From Mesorhizobium erdmanii USDA 3471 (GTDB lineage: Bacteria; Pseudomonadota; Alphaproteobacteria; Rhizobiales; Rhizobiaceae): DNA of 64,000 nt. The translations under genes and the position numbers were made by a program. Location: assembly GCF_000472705.1 (NCBI RefSeq), contig NZ_KI421454.1, positions 1 through 64,000 on the forward strand. Direction: 5' to 3'. A model generated the notes under the pieces. The model worked only from the letters and a program-made list of their open reading frames with translations. It searched no databases and had not been told where the DNA came from. Below are positions 8,436-17,240 of this stretch, piece after piece. How positions within the stretch are numbered: position 1 is the first letter of the stretch; the number at the start of each line of letters is the position of its first letter.

Positions 8436-9728
8436 ATGGCCATCACGCTCCGCCAGTCCGACGCCGATTTCGAGCAGCGCTTCGCCGCCTTCCTGACGAC
8501 CAAGCGGGAAGTATCCGCCGATGTCGAGGCCGCGGTGCGCGAAATCATCGCGCGGGTACGCGCCGAGGGCGATGCGGCGCTGCTCGACTATTCCAGCCGA
8601 TTCGATCGCGCCGACTTGAAGAGCGTCGGCATTGCCGTCTCGAAGGCCGAAATCGCCCGCGCCTATGACGGCGCCGATGCGCAGACGATCAAGGCGCTCG
8701 AATTCGCGCGCGACCGCATTCGCGCCTATCACGAGCAGCAGCTTCCGAAGGACAATCGCTATACCGATGCCGCCGGGGTGGAGCTCGGCTGGCGCTGGAC
8801 GGCGATCGAGGCCGTCGGCCTCTACGTGCCGGGCGGCACCGCGAGCTATCCGAGCTCGGTGCTGATGAATGCCATACCGGCCAAGGTTGCCGGCGTCGAC
8901 CGCATCGCCATCTGCGTGCCCGCCACCGGCGGCGCCATACCGCCGCTGGTGCTGGTGGCCGCCGATCTTGCAGGCGTCAGCGAAATCTATCGCGTCGGCG
9001 GCGCCCAGGCGATCGCTGCCCTCGCGTATGGCACCGAAACGATAAAGCCGGTGGCCAAGGTGGTCGGCCCCGGCAATGCCTATGTCGCGGCGGCCAAGCG
9101 CCAGGTGTTCGGCACGGTCGGCATCGACATGATCGCCGGCCCTTCGGAAGTGCTCGTGGTGGCCGACGGCAACAACAATCCGGACTGGATCGCGGCCGAC
9201 CTGCTCGCCCAGGCCGAACACGACGTGTCGGCGCAATCGATCCTGATCACCGACGATCCGGCCCTCGGCAAAGCGGTCGAACAGGCGGTCGAACGCCAGT
9301 TGCAGAGCCTGCCGCGCGGCGAGACGGCGGCGGCGAGCTGGCGCGATTTCGGCGCGGTGATCGAGGTCGCGACCATCGAGGCCGCGCTGCCGCTGGTCGA
9401 CCGCATCGCGGCCGAACATGTCGAGTTGGCCATCGACGATGCCGAAGGCTTCCTGGCGCGGATGCGCAATGCCGGCGCCGTCTTTCTCGGCCGCCACACG
9501 CCGGAGGCCATCGGCGACTATGTCGGCGGCTCCAACCACGTGCTGCCGACCGCGCGCTCGGCGCGCTTCTCGTCTGGCCTGTCGGTGCTCGACTTCGTCA
9601 AGCGCACCTCGGTGCTGAAACTCGGGCCGGAGCAATTGCGCCTGCTGGCGCCGCCGGCGATCACGCTTGCCAAGGCGGAAGGCCTCGACGCGCATGGCCG
9701 CTCCGTCACTATCCGGCTGAACATGTAG
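8436..9728 (+). CDS. hisD: Histidinol dehydrogenase
   Basis: Catalyses the last two steps of histidine synthesis, the NAD-dependent four-electron oxidation of L-histidinol to L-histidine with a bound zinc ion. At 430 residues it is the normal length. The family signature is visible (DMIAGPSEVLVVAD, followed by DLLAQAEHDV), and GGTASYPSSVLMNAIPAKVAGV is the usual nucleotide-site region. The ATG at 8436, just after the DUF2948 stop, gives the standard MAITLRQSD start; the longer frame from 8349 overlaps DUF2948 and is not needed. The other his genes are elsewhere, as usual in rhizobia. Confidence 0.97.
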   Translation: MAITLRQSDADFEQRFAAFLTTKREVSADVEAAVREIIARVRAEGDAALLDYSSRFDRADLKSVGIAVSKAEIARAYDGADAQTIKALEFARDRIRAYHEQQLPKDNRYTDAAGVELGWRWTAIEAVGLYVPGGTASYPSSVLMNAIPAKVAGVDRIAICVPATGGAIPPLVLVAADLAGVSEIYRVGGAQAIAALAYGTETIKPVAKVVGPGNAYVAAAKRQVFGTVGIDMIAGPSEVLVVADGNNNPDWIAADLLAQAEHDVSAQSILITDDPALGKAVEQAVERQLQSLPRGETAAASWRDFGAVIEVATIEAALPLVDRIAAEHVELAIDDAEGFLARMRNAGAVFLGRHTPEAIGDYVGGSNHVLPTARSARFSSGLSVLDFVKRTSVLKLGPEQLRLLAPPAITLAKAEGLDAHGRSVTIRLNM

Positions 9729-9734
9729 GCTGGG

Positions 9735-10217
9735 ATGACGGGCTCCGGTCATAGCGCAAAGCTGATCGATGTCGAACTCGATGAATCGATCGGCCGTTCG
9801 ACGCCCGATGTCGAGCATGAGCGGGCGGTGGCCATCTTCGACCTGATCGAAGAGAACAGTTTCCAGCCCGTCAACGACAGCGGCGCCGGTCCCTACCGGC
9901 TGAAACTGTCCCTGGCCGAGCAGCGCCTGGTCTTCGCCGTGGCGCGCGAGGATGGCACCGCGGTCGTCACTCACATCCTGTCGCTGACGCCGCTCCGGCG
10001 CATCGTCAAGGATTACTACATGATCTGCGAAAGCTATTACGACGCGATCCGGTCCTCGACGCCGAGCCATATCGAGGCGATCGACATGGGCCGGCGCGGT
10101 TTGCACAATGAAGGTTCGCAGACGTTGATGGACCGGCTCGCCGGCAAGATCGACATCGACTTCGACACGGCGCGACGGCTGTTCACGCTGGTCTGCGTGC
10201 TGCACTGGCGGGGTTAG
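9735..10217 (+). CDS. UPF0262 family protein
   Basis: A 160-residue protein matching UPF0262, an alphaproteobacterial family of unknown function found next to hisD. Typical stretches are LIDVELDESIGRSTPDVEHE near the N-terminus and LRRIVKDYYMICESYYDAIR in the middle. It has no signal peptide or membrane segment. The start is 6 bp after the hisD stop, and the next gene begins about 2 bp after this stop, so it sits in a tight operon. Confidence 0.88.
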   Translation: MTGSGHSAKLIDVELDESIGRSTPDVEHERAVAIFDLIEENSFQPVNDSGAGPYRLKLSLAEQRLVFAVAREDGTAVVTHILSLTPLRRIVKDYYMICESYYDAIRSSTPSHIEAIDMGRRGLHNEGSQTLMDRLAGKIDIDFDTARRLFTLVCVLHWRG

Positions 10218-10219
10218 CC

Positions 10220-10675
10220 CTGGTACCCGGCGCCCTGCCCCGCTCGATCCTGTTCCTGTGCGGCATGAATGCCGTGCGCTCGCCGATGGCCGAGCAACTG
10301 GCGCGACGGATGCTGCCCGCCACCATTTTCGTCGCCTCGGCCGGCGTGCGCGCCGGCGAGCGTGACCCGTTCGTCGACGCGGTGCTGGCCGAGGATGGCC
10401 TGACGCTGGGCGAACGCCATCCCAGGACGCTGGACGACCTCGAGGACGACTATTTCGACCTGATCGTCACGCTGGCGCCGGAGGCGCACCATGCCGCGCT
10501 GGAGCTCACCCGCTCGCTCGCCGTCGAGGTCGAATACTGGCCGACACAGGACCCGACCGGTGCCGGCGGCACGCGCGAGCAGATCATGGCGGCCTACCGC
10601 GACGTGCGCGAGCGGCTGAAGTTGCGCATAAGCCGACGTTTTCTGCCTTCAGACGCAAAAAACGCAACGGATTAA
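10220..10675 (+). CDS. Low-molecular-weight protein-tyrosine phosphatase family protein, probable CTG start
   Basis: Cytosolic LMW-PTP/arsenate-reductase-like protein. The catalytic P-loop CX5R reads C-GMNAV-R followed by SPMAEQ. The first ATG in frame (10265) lies after the catalytic Cys and would delete it and the preceding beta strand (SILFL). There is no ATG, GTG or TTG between the in-frame upstream stop and that Cys. The codon best placed to start is CTG at 10220, 2 bp past the UPF0262 stop and 6 nt after GGCGGGG, giving 151 residues with Cys14 and Arg20. An Asp-Pro pair at QDPTGAG could supply the general acid. The family is firm; the start is an inference. Confidence 0.8.
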   Translation: MVPGALPRSILFLCGMNAVRSPMAEQLARRMLPATIFVASAGVRAGERDPFVDAVLAEDGLTLGERHPRTLDDLEDDYFDLIVTLAPEAHHAALELTRSLAVEVEYWPTQDPTGAGGTREQIMAAYRDVRERLKLRISRRFLPSDAKNATD

Positions 10676-10741
10676 GCGTGTTCACAAGCGCACGATTATC
10701 ATATAGGTTCCGCCGAAATTCCGGCTAGAGTCGGATGATTT

Positions 10742-10758
10742 CAGGTCTGTTCGACCTG
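10742..10758 (+). promoter_or_regulatory. Stem-loop in the infA upstream region
   Basis: CAGGTC (10742-10747) and GACCTG (10753-10758) form a 6-bp stem with a 5-nt loop inside the 150 bp between the phosphatase gene and infA. It could be a weak terminator for the hisD block, a leader structure of infA, or part of a dispersed rhizobial repeat. Confidence 0.3.
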
Positions 10759-10825
10759 GTATCTGAATCCGCCTCTAGATCAAAGAAATAGAGCGCCGGA
10801 ACTGCCATCCAAGCAAAGGTATCGA

Positions 10826-11044
10826 ATGCCGAAGGAAGAAGTCCTCGAGTTTCCGGGTGTCGTGACGGAATTGTTGCCCAACGCGATGTTCCGGGTAAAG
10901 CTCGAAAACGAACACGAAATCATCGCCCATACGGCCGGCCGCATGCGCAAGAACCGCATCCGCGTGCTGACCGGCGACAAGGTTCTGGTCGAGATGACGC
11001 CATACGACCTGACCAAGGGCCGCATCACCTACCGCTTCAAGTAA
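10826..11044 (+). CDS. infA: Translation initiation factor IF-1
   Basis: A 72-residue OB-fold protein that binds the 30S A site during initiation. The sequence is close to textbook ([20 protein letters not shown] at the start, ending GRITYRFK) and has the usual bacterial length. In rhizobia infA is followed by maf and yacG, as here. It has its own 150-bp upstream region, consistent with a separate strong promoter, although I cannot point to clear -35/-10 boxes. Confidence 0.98.
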
Positions 11045-11067
11045 GATCAAGGCCCGACTGGTTCGCG

Positions 11068-11694
11068 ATGAGCATTTTGCAGAAGCTGGTGCTTGCCTCG
11101 GGTTCGCCGCGCCGCATCGAACTCTTGCAGCAGGCCGGCATCGAGCCGGACCGGATCCTGCCAGCCGATATCGACGAAACGCCGCTGCGTGCCGAGCATC
11201 CACGTTCGCTGGCCAAGCGGCTGTCGAAGGAAAAGGCCGAGAAGGCGTTCGCGTCGCTGAAGGCAGAGACGGAGCATGCGCCAAGCTTCGTGCTGGCCGC
11301 CGACACGGTGGTCGCGGTCGGCCGGCGCATCCTGCCCAAGGCCGAAACGCTCGATGATGCCGCCAACTGCCTCGGGCTGTTGTCCGGCCGTTCGCACCGT
11401 GTCTATTCCGGCATCTGCCTGATCACCCCGGGCGGCAAGCTGCGCCAGCGGCTGGTCGAGACGCGGGTGCGTTTCAAGCGGCTGCCCCGCGAGGAGATCG
11501 ACGCCTATGTCGCCTCGGGTGAATGGCGCGGCAAGGCCGGCGGTTACGCCGTCCAGGGCCTCGCCGGCGCCTTCGTCGTCAAGTTGGTCGGCTCCTACAC
11601 CAACATCGTCGGCCTGCCGCTCTATGAGACGGTAGCGCTGCTATCGGGCGAAGGTTTCAAGACCCATCAAAGTTGGTCGTCGGCGCGGCCATGA
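11068..11694 (+). CDS. maf: Maf-like nucleoside triphosphate pyrophosphatase
   Basis: A 208-residue Maf/HAM1-fold protein that hydrolyses non-canonical or methylated NTPs to NMP plus pyrophosphate. Seen: the N-terminal LASGSPRRIELL phosphate-binding motif, DIDETPL, the AADTVVAVGRRILPKA substrate loop and the EWRGKAGGYAVQG block near the C-terminus. It starts 23 bp after infA, and its TGA overlaps the yacG ATG (ATGA), which suggests translational coupling. The substrate class cannot be settled from this reading. Confidence 0.93.
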   Translation: MSILQKLVLASGSPRRIELLQQAGIEPDRILPADIDETPLRAEHPRSLAKRLSKEKAEKAFASLKAETEHAPSFVLAADTVVAVGRRILPKAETLDDAANCLGLLSGRSHRVYSGICLITPGGKLRQRLVETRVRFKRLPREEIDAYVASGEWRGKAGGYAVQGLAGAFVVKLVGSYTNIVGLPLYETVALLSGEGFKTHQSWSSARP

Positions 11695-11888
11695 GCCTCG
11701 ACGACAAGGTCACGCCGCTGCGGCCCAAGCGCCCTTGCCCCGAATGCGGCAAGCCCTCGGCGCGCGAAACCTATCCATTCTGCTCGACGCGCTGCAAGGA
11801 CATCGACCTCAACCGCTGGCTGAAGGGCGCCTATGTCATCAAGGCCCGCGACGACGAGGAAGAGCCCGACACCGACGAGCCGAAATGA
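11691..11888 (+). CDS. yacG: DNA gyrase inhibitor YacG, zinc-binding
   Basis: A 65-residue protein with the YacG zinc-finger arrangement: CPECGK, then CSTRCKDIDLNRWL, giving four Cys ligands. In E. coli YacG binds GyrB and blocks DNA binding by gyrase. The ATG at 11691 overlaps the maf stop; the TTG at 11673 would only extend it into maf. The acidic C-terminal tail (DDEEEPDTDEP) is typical of rhizobial members. It ends 17 bp before the convergent GH4 gene. Confidence 0.93.
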   Translation: MSLDDKVTPLRPKRPCPECGKPSARETYPFCSTRCKDIDLNRWLKGAYVIKARDDEEEPDTDEPK

Positions 11889-11904
11889 GGCAGAAGCCGC
11901 TGGA

Positions 11905-13275
11905 TCAGGCGGCTTCCGTCTTGCGCTTCACGCGTGCCCAGGCCGGCAGCCAGTCGCCGTGAGCGGCGAGCAGATCATCGACCAGTGACCAGATCTGGTC
12001 GAGATCGAGTTCGGCCGCCGTGTGCGGATCCATCATCGCCGCGTGGTAGATATGCTCGCGGTTCTCGCTCATCAGCGCCCGCACCGCCAATTCCTGGACG
12101 TTGATGTTGGTGCGCATCAGTGCCGTCAGTTGCGGCGGCAGGTCGCCGATATAGGTCGGCTGGATGCCGGAGGCATCCACCAGGCATGGCACTTCGGCGG
12201 CGCAATCGCGGGGCAGCGAGGTGATGCAGCCATTGTTGCGGACATTGCCGTAGATCACCGACGGCTCGCCGGTCCAAACCGAGTTCATGATCGAGGAGGC
12301 ATACTCCCTGGACTCCTCGACCTCGATGCGCTGCGCCGAGTTGTAGGCCTGCGCCTGGTCTTTCCAGCGCTCGATCTGTTCGATGCAGCGCTTGGGATAT
12401 TCATCGAGGGGGATGCCGTATTTCTCGATCAAATCTGGGCGGCCATCCTTGATGAAATAGGGCGTGTATTCGGCGAAGTGCTCCGAGCTCTCAGTGACGA
12501 AATAGCCGAGCCGGGTCAGCATCTCGTAACGCACCTTGTTGGGGCAGCGCGGGTTCCAGCCGGGCTTTGGCGCGCGGCCTTCACGGTAGGCGCGCACGAG
12601 ATCCGGATAGAGGTCGCGATAGGATCCGTCCGGCTGGCGATGCTCGAACTTCAGATAGAAGGCCATGTGGTTGATGCCGGCCGAGCGGTAGCGGATCTCG
12701 TCATAGGGAAGGTCGAGATCATGCGCCAGTTCCATCGCCGTGCCCTGCACCGAATGGCAGAGGCCGACCTGCCGGATGTCAGGATATTTCTCCGCTATCG
12801 CCCAGGTGTTGATCGCCATCGGGTTGACGTATTGCAACATGATCGCCTCGGGGCAGACGGCGAGCATATCCTCGCAAATCTTCCATAGATGCGGCACGGT
12901 CCTGAGGCCCCGCATGATGCCGCCGACGCCGAGCGTGTCGGCGATGGTCTGGCGCAGGCCGTATTTCTTCGGCACCTCGAAGTCGGTGACGGTACAAGGC
13001 TCGTAGCCACCGATCTGGAAGGCGACGACGACGAAATCGGCGCCCGTCAACGCCTTGCGCTGGTCAGAATAGGTTTCGGCCTTCGCCTTCACTCCAAGCG
13101 TGGCGATCAGCTTGTTGACGACGACGGCGCTCTCTTCCAGCCGCTGCGGATTGATGTCCATCAGCGCGATCGTCGCGCCCGAAAGTGCCGGCCGCTGCAG
13201 CACGTCGCCGACGATGTTCTTCATGAACACCGTCGAGCCGGCGCCGATAAAAGTGATCCTGGGATTTCTTGCCAT
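11905..13275 (-). CDS. agaL2: Alpha-galactosidase/alpha-glucosidase, glycoside hydrolase family 4
   Basis: A 456-residue GH4 enzyme. These glycosidases use NAD+ and Mn2+ and hydrolyse by oxidation-elimination in the cytosol. Seen: the Rossmann motif FIGAGSTVF at the N-terminus, the metal-binding Cys-His in GLCHSVQGT, and GINHMAFYL. ATG 13275 was chosen because GGAGA lies about 6 nt upstream; ATGs at 13290 and 13305 lack this. It is the last gene of the operon that starts at 20906, 19 bp after the ATPase gene. The order with a second GH4 gene and an AgpABCD-like transporter fits the Sinorhizobium agaL1/agaL2 alpha-galactoside locus as I remember it; the symbol is assigned on that basis. Confidence 0.85.
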   Translation of the reverse strand: MARNPRITFIGAGSTVFMKNIVGDVLQRPALSGATIALMDINPQRLEESAVVVNKLIATLGVKAKAETYSDQRKALTGADFVVVAFQIGGYEPCTVTDFEVPKKYGLRQTIADTLGVGGIMRGLRTVPHLWKICEDMLAVCPEAIMLQYVNPMAINTWAIAEKYPDIRQVGLCHSVQGTAMELAHDLDLPYDEIRYRSAGINHMAFYLKFEHRQPDGSYRDLYPDLVRAYREGRAPKPGWNPRCPNKVRYEMLTRLGYFVTESSEHFAEYTPYFIKDGRPDLIEKYGIPLDEYPKRCIEQIERWKDQAQAYNSAQRIEVEESREYASSIMNSVWTGEPSVIYGNVRNNGCITSLPRDCAAEVPCLVDASGIQPTYIGDLPPQLTALMRTNINVQELAVRALMSENREHIYHAAMMDPHTAAELDLDQIWSLVDDLLAAHGDWLPAWARVKRKTEAA

Positions 13276-13294
13276 GCTGGTCTCCGGCATATGT

Positions 13295-14965
<1,671 letters not shown>

Positions 14966-14975
14966 CCCGGCCACC

Positions 14976-16115
14976 TCAATAAGGATCGACGGCATCGCGC
15001 AGGCCGTCGCCCAGCGCGTTGAAGGCAAAGACGGTGATCAGCACGAAGCCGACCGGCGACAGGATCCAGGGATAGGTGCCGATGACGGAATAGGTCGCTG
15101 TGTCCTGCAGCATCAGCCCCCAGGAGATCAGCGGCGGCTTGACCGCGAACCCGAGAAACCCGAGGAAGGATTCGAGCAGCACCACCGTCGGGATCGCCAG
15201 CGTCACGGCGACGATCACATGGCTCATCACATTGGGGAAGATGTGCTGCAGGATGATGCGCCGGTCGGTGGCGCCGACCGCCATGGCGGCGCGCACATAT
15301 TCGATGCGCGCCAGCGCCAGCGTCTTGCCGCGCACTTCGCGCGACATCTGCGCCCAGCCCAGCGCCGACATGACGATGATGACGAAAGCGAGGAAGACGT
15401 TGGTCGGCGCGGTGACCGGGATCAGCGTCGTCAGCGCCAGATAGAGCGGCAGTTGCGGGAAGGCGAGCACCAGTTCGACGAAGCGCTGCATCCAGATATC
15501 GAACCGGCCGCCGAAATAGCCGGAAACCATGCCAACGGTGGTGCCGATGACAGTGATGATGAAGACCACCGTCAGCGCGATCATCAAGGAGACGCGCGAG
15601 CCGTGAATGGCGCGCGACAGCACGTCGCGGCCGAACTTGTCGGTACCGAGGAAATGTACCGGCTGGCCGTCCATCGAGGCGAAGAAATGCAGATCCGCCG
15701 GGATCAGCCCGAAGAGCTTGTAGGGCGCGCCCTCGACGAAGAAGCCGAGCAGCCTTGGATGGTCATAGTCGGGGCCGACGATGGGCTGGAAGGTCACCGG
15801 ATCGAGGTCGGTCGAATCGGCCAGCGCGTAGACCCTCGGCCGTGCGACGAAATTGCCGTCCTTGTCGTGGAAGGACGGCAGTTGCGGCGGCGCGAAGCCG
15901 ACATCCGTCGCCTTCGGGTCCATCGGCGCCAGGAACTCGGCGAACACGGCCATCACCAGCAGCAGGACGACGAGCCAAAGCCCGGCCATGCCTGTCCAGG
16001 AGCGCTTCAACCGGCGCCAGACGAGCGCGATATAGCTCTCATTGCCGCGCGCCGGCTTGGCGACGATAGACCCTTCGCCCGGCGGTGGTGGAGGGGATGG
16101 ATCGCGGGCCAGCAT
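14976..16115 (-). CDS. agpC: ABC transporter permease (DppC-type, AgpC-like)
   Basis: A 379-residue inner-membrane permease. A proline-rich cytosolic N-terminus leads into one transmembrane helix (about 45-68), a long periplasmic segment of about 120 residues, and then five helices carrying the binding-protein-dependent transport domain (the EYVRAAMAVGATDRRIILQH coupling region is visible). The extended periplasmic insertion is longer than in dipeptide permeases, as expected for the AgpC-like group. Its ATG directly follows the stop of the preceding permease gene with no gap, so the two are presumably translationally coupled. Confidence 0.88.
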   Translation of the reverse strand: MLARDPSPPPPPGEGSIVAKPARGNESYIALVWRRLKRSWTGMAGLWLVVLLLVMAVFAEFLAPMDPKATDVGFAPPQLPSFHDKDGNFVARPRVYALADSTDLDPVTFQPIVGPDYDHPRLLGFFVEGAPYKLFGLIPADLHFFASMDGQPVHFLGTDKFGRDVLSRAIHGSRVSLMIALTVVFIITVIGTTVGMVSGYFGGRFDIWMQRFVELVLAFPQLPLYLALTTLIPVTAPTNVFLAFVIIVMSALGWAQMSREVRGKTLALARIEYVRAAMAVGATDRRIILQHIFPNVMSHVIVAVTLAIPTVVLLESFLGFLGFAVKPPLISWGLMLQDTATYSVIGTYPWILSPVGFVLITVFAFNALGDGLRDAVDPY

Positions 16116-17123
16116 CTAGCTTTCTCCATACTGGCGGATGCGCGGATCGAGCAGGACGAGCAGCATGTCGGCGATGATGTTGCCGACGATCAGCGTCGCC
16201 GACAGCACCATCATGAAGGTGGCAGTGACATAGACGTCGCCGACCGCCATCGAGCCGACGATCGCCGGGCCGACGGTGGGCAGCGCGAAAATGATCGCCG
16301 TCTCGATCTCGCCGGTCAGCATATAGGGCAGCACAACGCCCTGATACATGACCAGCGGATGCAGCGCATTGGGTACGGCGTGGCGCATGACGACGGCGCT
16401 GCCGGTCAGGCCCTTGGCCCTCGCCGTCTCGACATATTGCGCGTTGAGCGTGTCCAGCAGATTGCCGCGCATGACACGCATGTTGTAGGCGAGGCCGCCG
16501 AAGGTGGCGATGGCGACCACCGGCCAGACATGCTTGACCAGGTCGACGAACTTCGCCCACGACCACGGCGCGCCCCCATATTGCGGCGAGAAAAACGAGC
16601 CAATCTCCGAGACGTTGAACTGGAAGACCAGGAGATAGACGATGATCAGCGCCATCAGGAAGCGCGGCACCGTCATGCCAAGGAAGGAGATGGCCGACAA
16701 TGTCGTGTCGATCCAGGTGTATTGCCTTGTCGCCGCCCATATGCCGAAGGTGATGCCGAGCACCGAGGCGAGCAGATGGCAGACCAGCGCCAAGAGCAGC
16801 GTGCGCGGCAGGCGCTCGCCGACCACATCGGCCACCGGCTTGTTGTAGTAGAGGCTGTAGCCGAAATCGCCACGTGTGACGATGCCGCCGATCCAGTTGA
16901 GATACTGGACGGGCAGCGGCTTATCGAGGCCGTGTTCGACGCGGTAGGCCTGCGCCTGCGCATCGGCCTCGGCGAAAGAGGCGCCGCCCTGGTTGATCAG
17001 CTGCGAGCGGATGTAGTCGGCATAATCGCCAGGCGGTGCCTGGATGATGGCAAAGGTGACGAGGCTCAGTATGGCGAGGACCGGTATTGCCGACGCTATG
17101 CGCATGAGCAGAAATCGCAGCAT
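16116..17123 (-). CDS. agpB: ABC transporter permease (DppB-type, AgpB-like)
   Basis: A 335-residue inner-membrane permease with six predicted helices. It has the N-terminal MLRFLLMRIASAIPVLAIL start of the DppB group and the EAA-type loop ETARAKGLTGSAVVMRHAVP that contacts the ATPase. It pairs with the adjacent AgpC-like permease. The 117 bp between this gene and the upstream binding-protein gene contain a strong stem-loop that could lower permease expression relative to the binding protein. Confidence 0.9.
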   Translation of the reverse strand: MLRFLLMRIASAIPVLAILSLVTFAIIQAPPGDYADYIRSQLINQGGASFAEADAQAQAYRVEHGLDKPLPVQYLNWIGGIVTRGDFGYSLYYNKPVADVVGERLPRTLLLALVCHLLASVLGITFGIWAATRQYTWIDTTLSAISFLGMTVPRFLMALIIVYLLVFQFNVSEIGSFFSPQYGGAPWSWAKFVDLVKHVWPVVAIATFGGLAYNMRVMRGNLLDTLNAQYVETARAKGLTGSAVVMRHAVPNALHPLVMYQGVVLPYMLTGEIETAIIFALPTVGPAIVGSMAVGDVYVTATFMMVLSATLIVGNIIADMLLVLLDPRIRQYGES

Positions 17124-17187
17124 GGACGGTCCGCTTCCTCATCTTGCCGGACGCTCCCATCGAGGATCGTTCGGAGGGTTGGTCTTT

Positions 17188-17214
17188 CCCGGCCGCGCCA
17201 GCGGCGCGGCCGGG
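17188..17214 (-). terminator. Intercistronic stem-loop between binding-protein and permease genes
   Basis: A perfect 12-bp GC stem (17188-17199 with 17203-17214) with the 3-nt loop AGC. No T tract follows on the minus strand. In sugar ABC operons such hairpins protect the upstream binding-protein mRNA or cause partial termination; that role is inferred here. Confidence 0.5.
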
Positions 17215-17240
17215 TCTGTCTTGGCCAGGGGAGGTAAACC

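Noticed and set aside
8340..10205. Minus-strand open frame of 621 codons
   Set aside because: Antisense to hisD and UPF0262, both certain genes.
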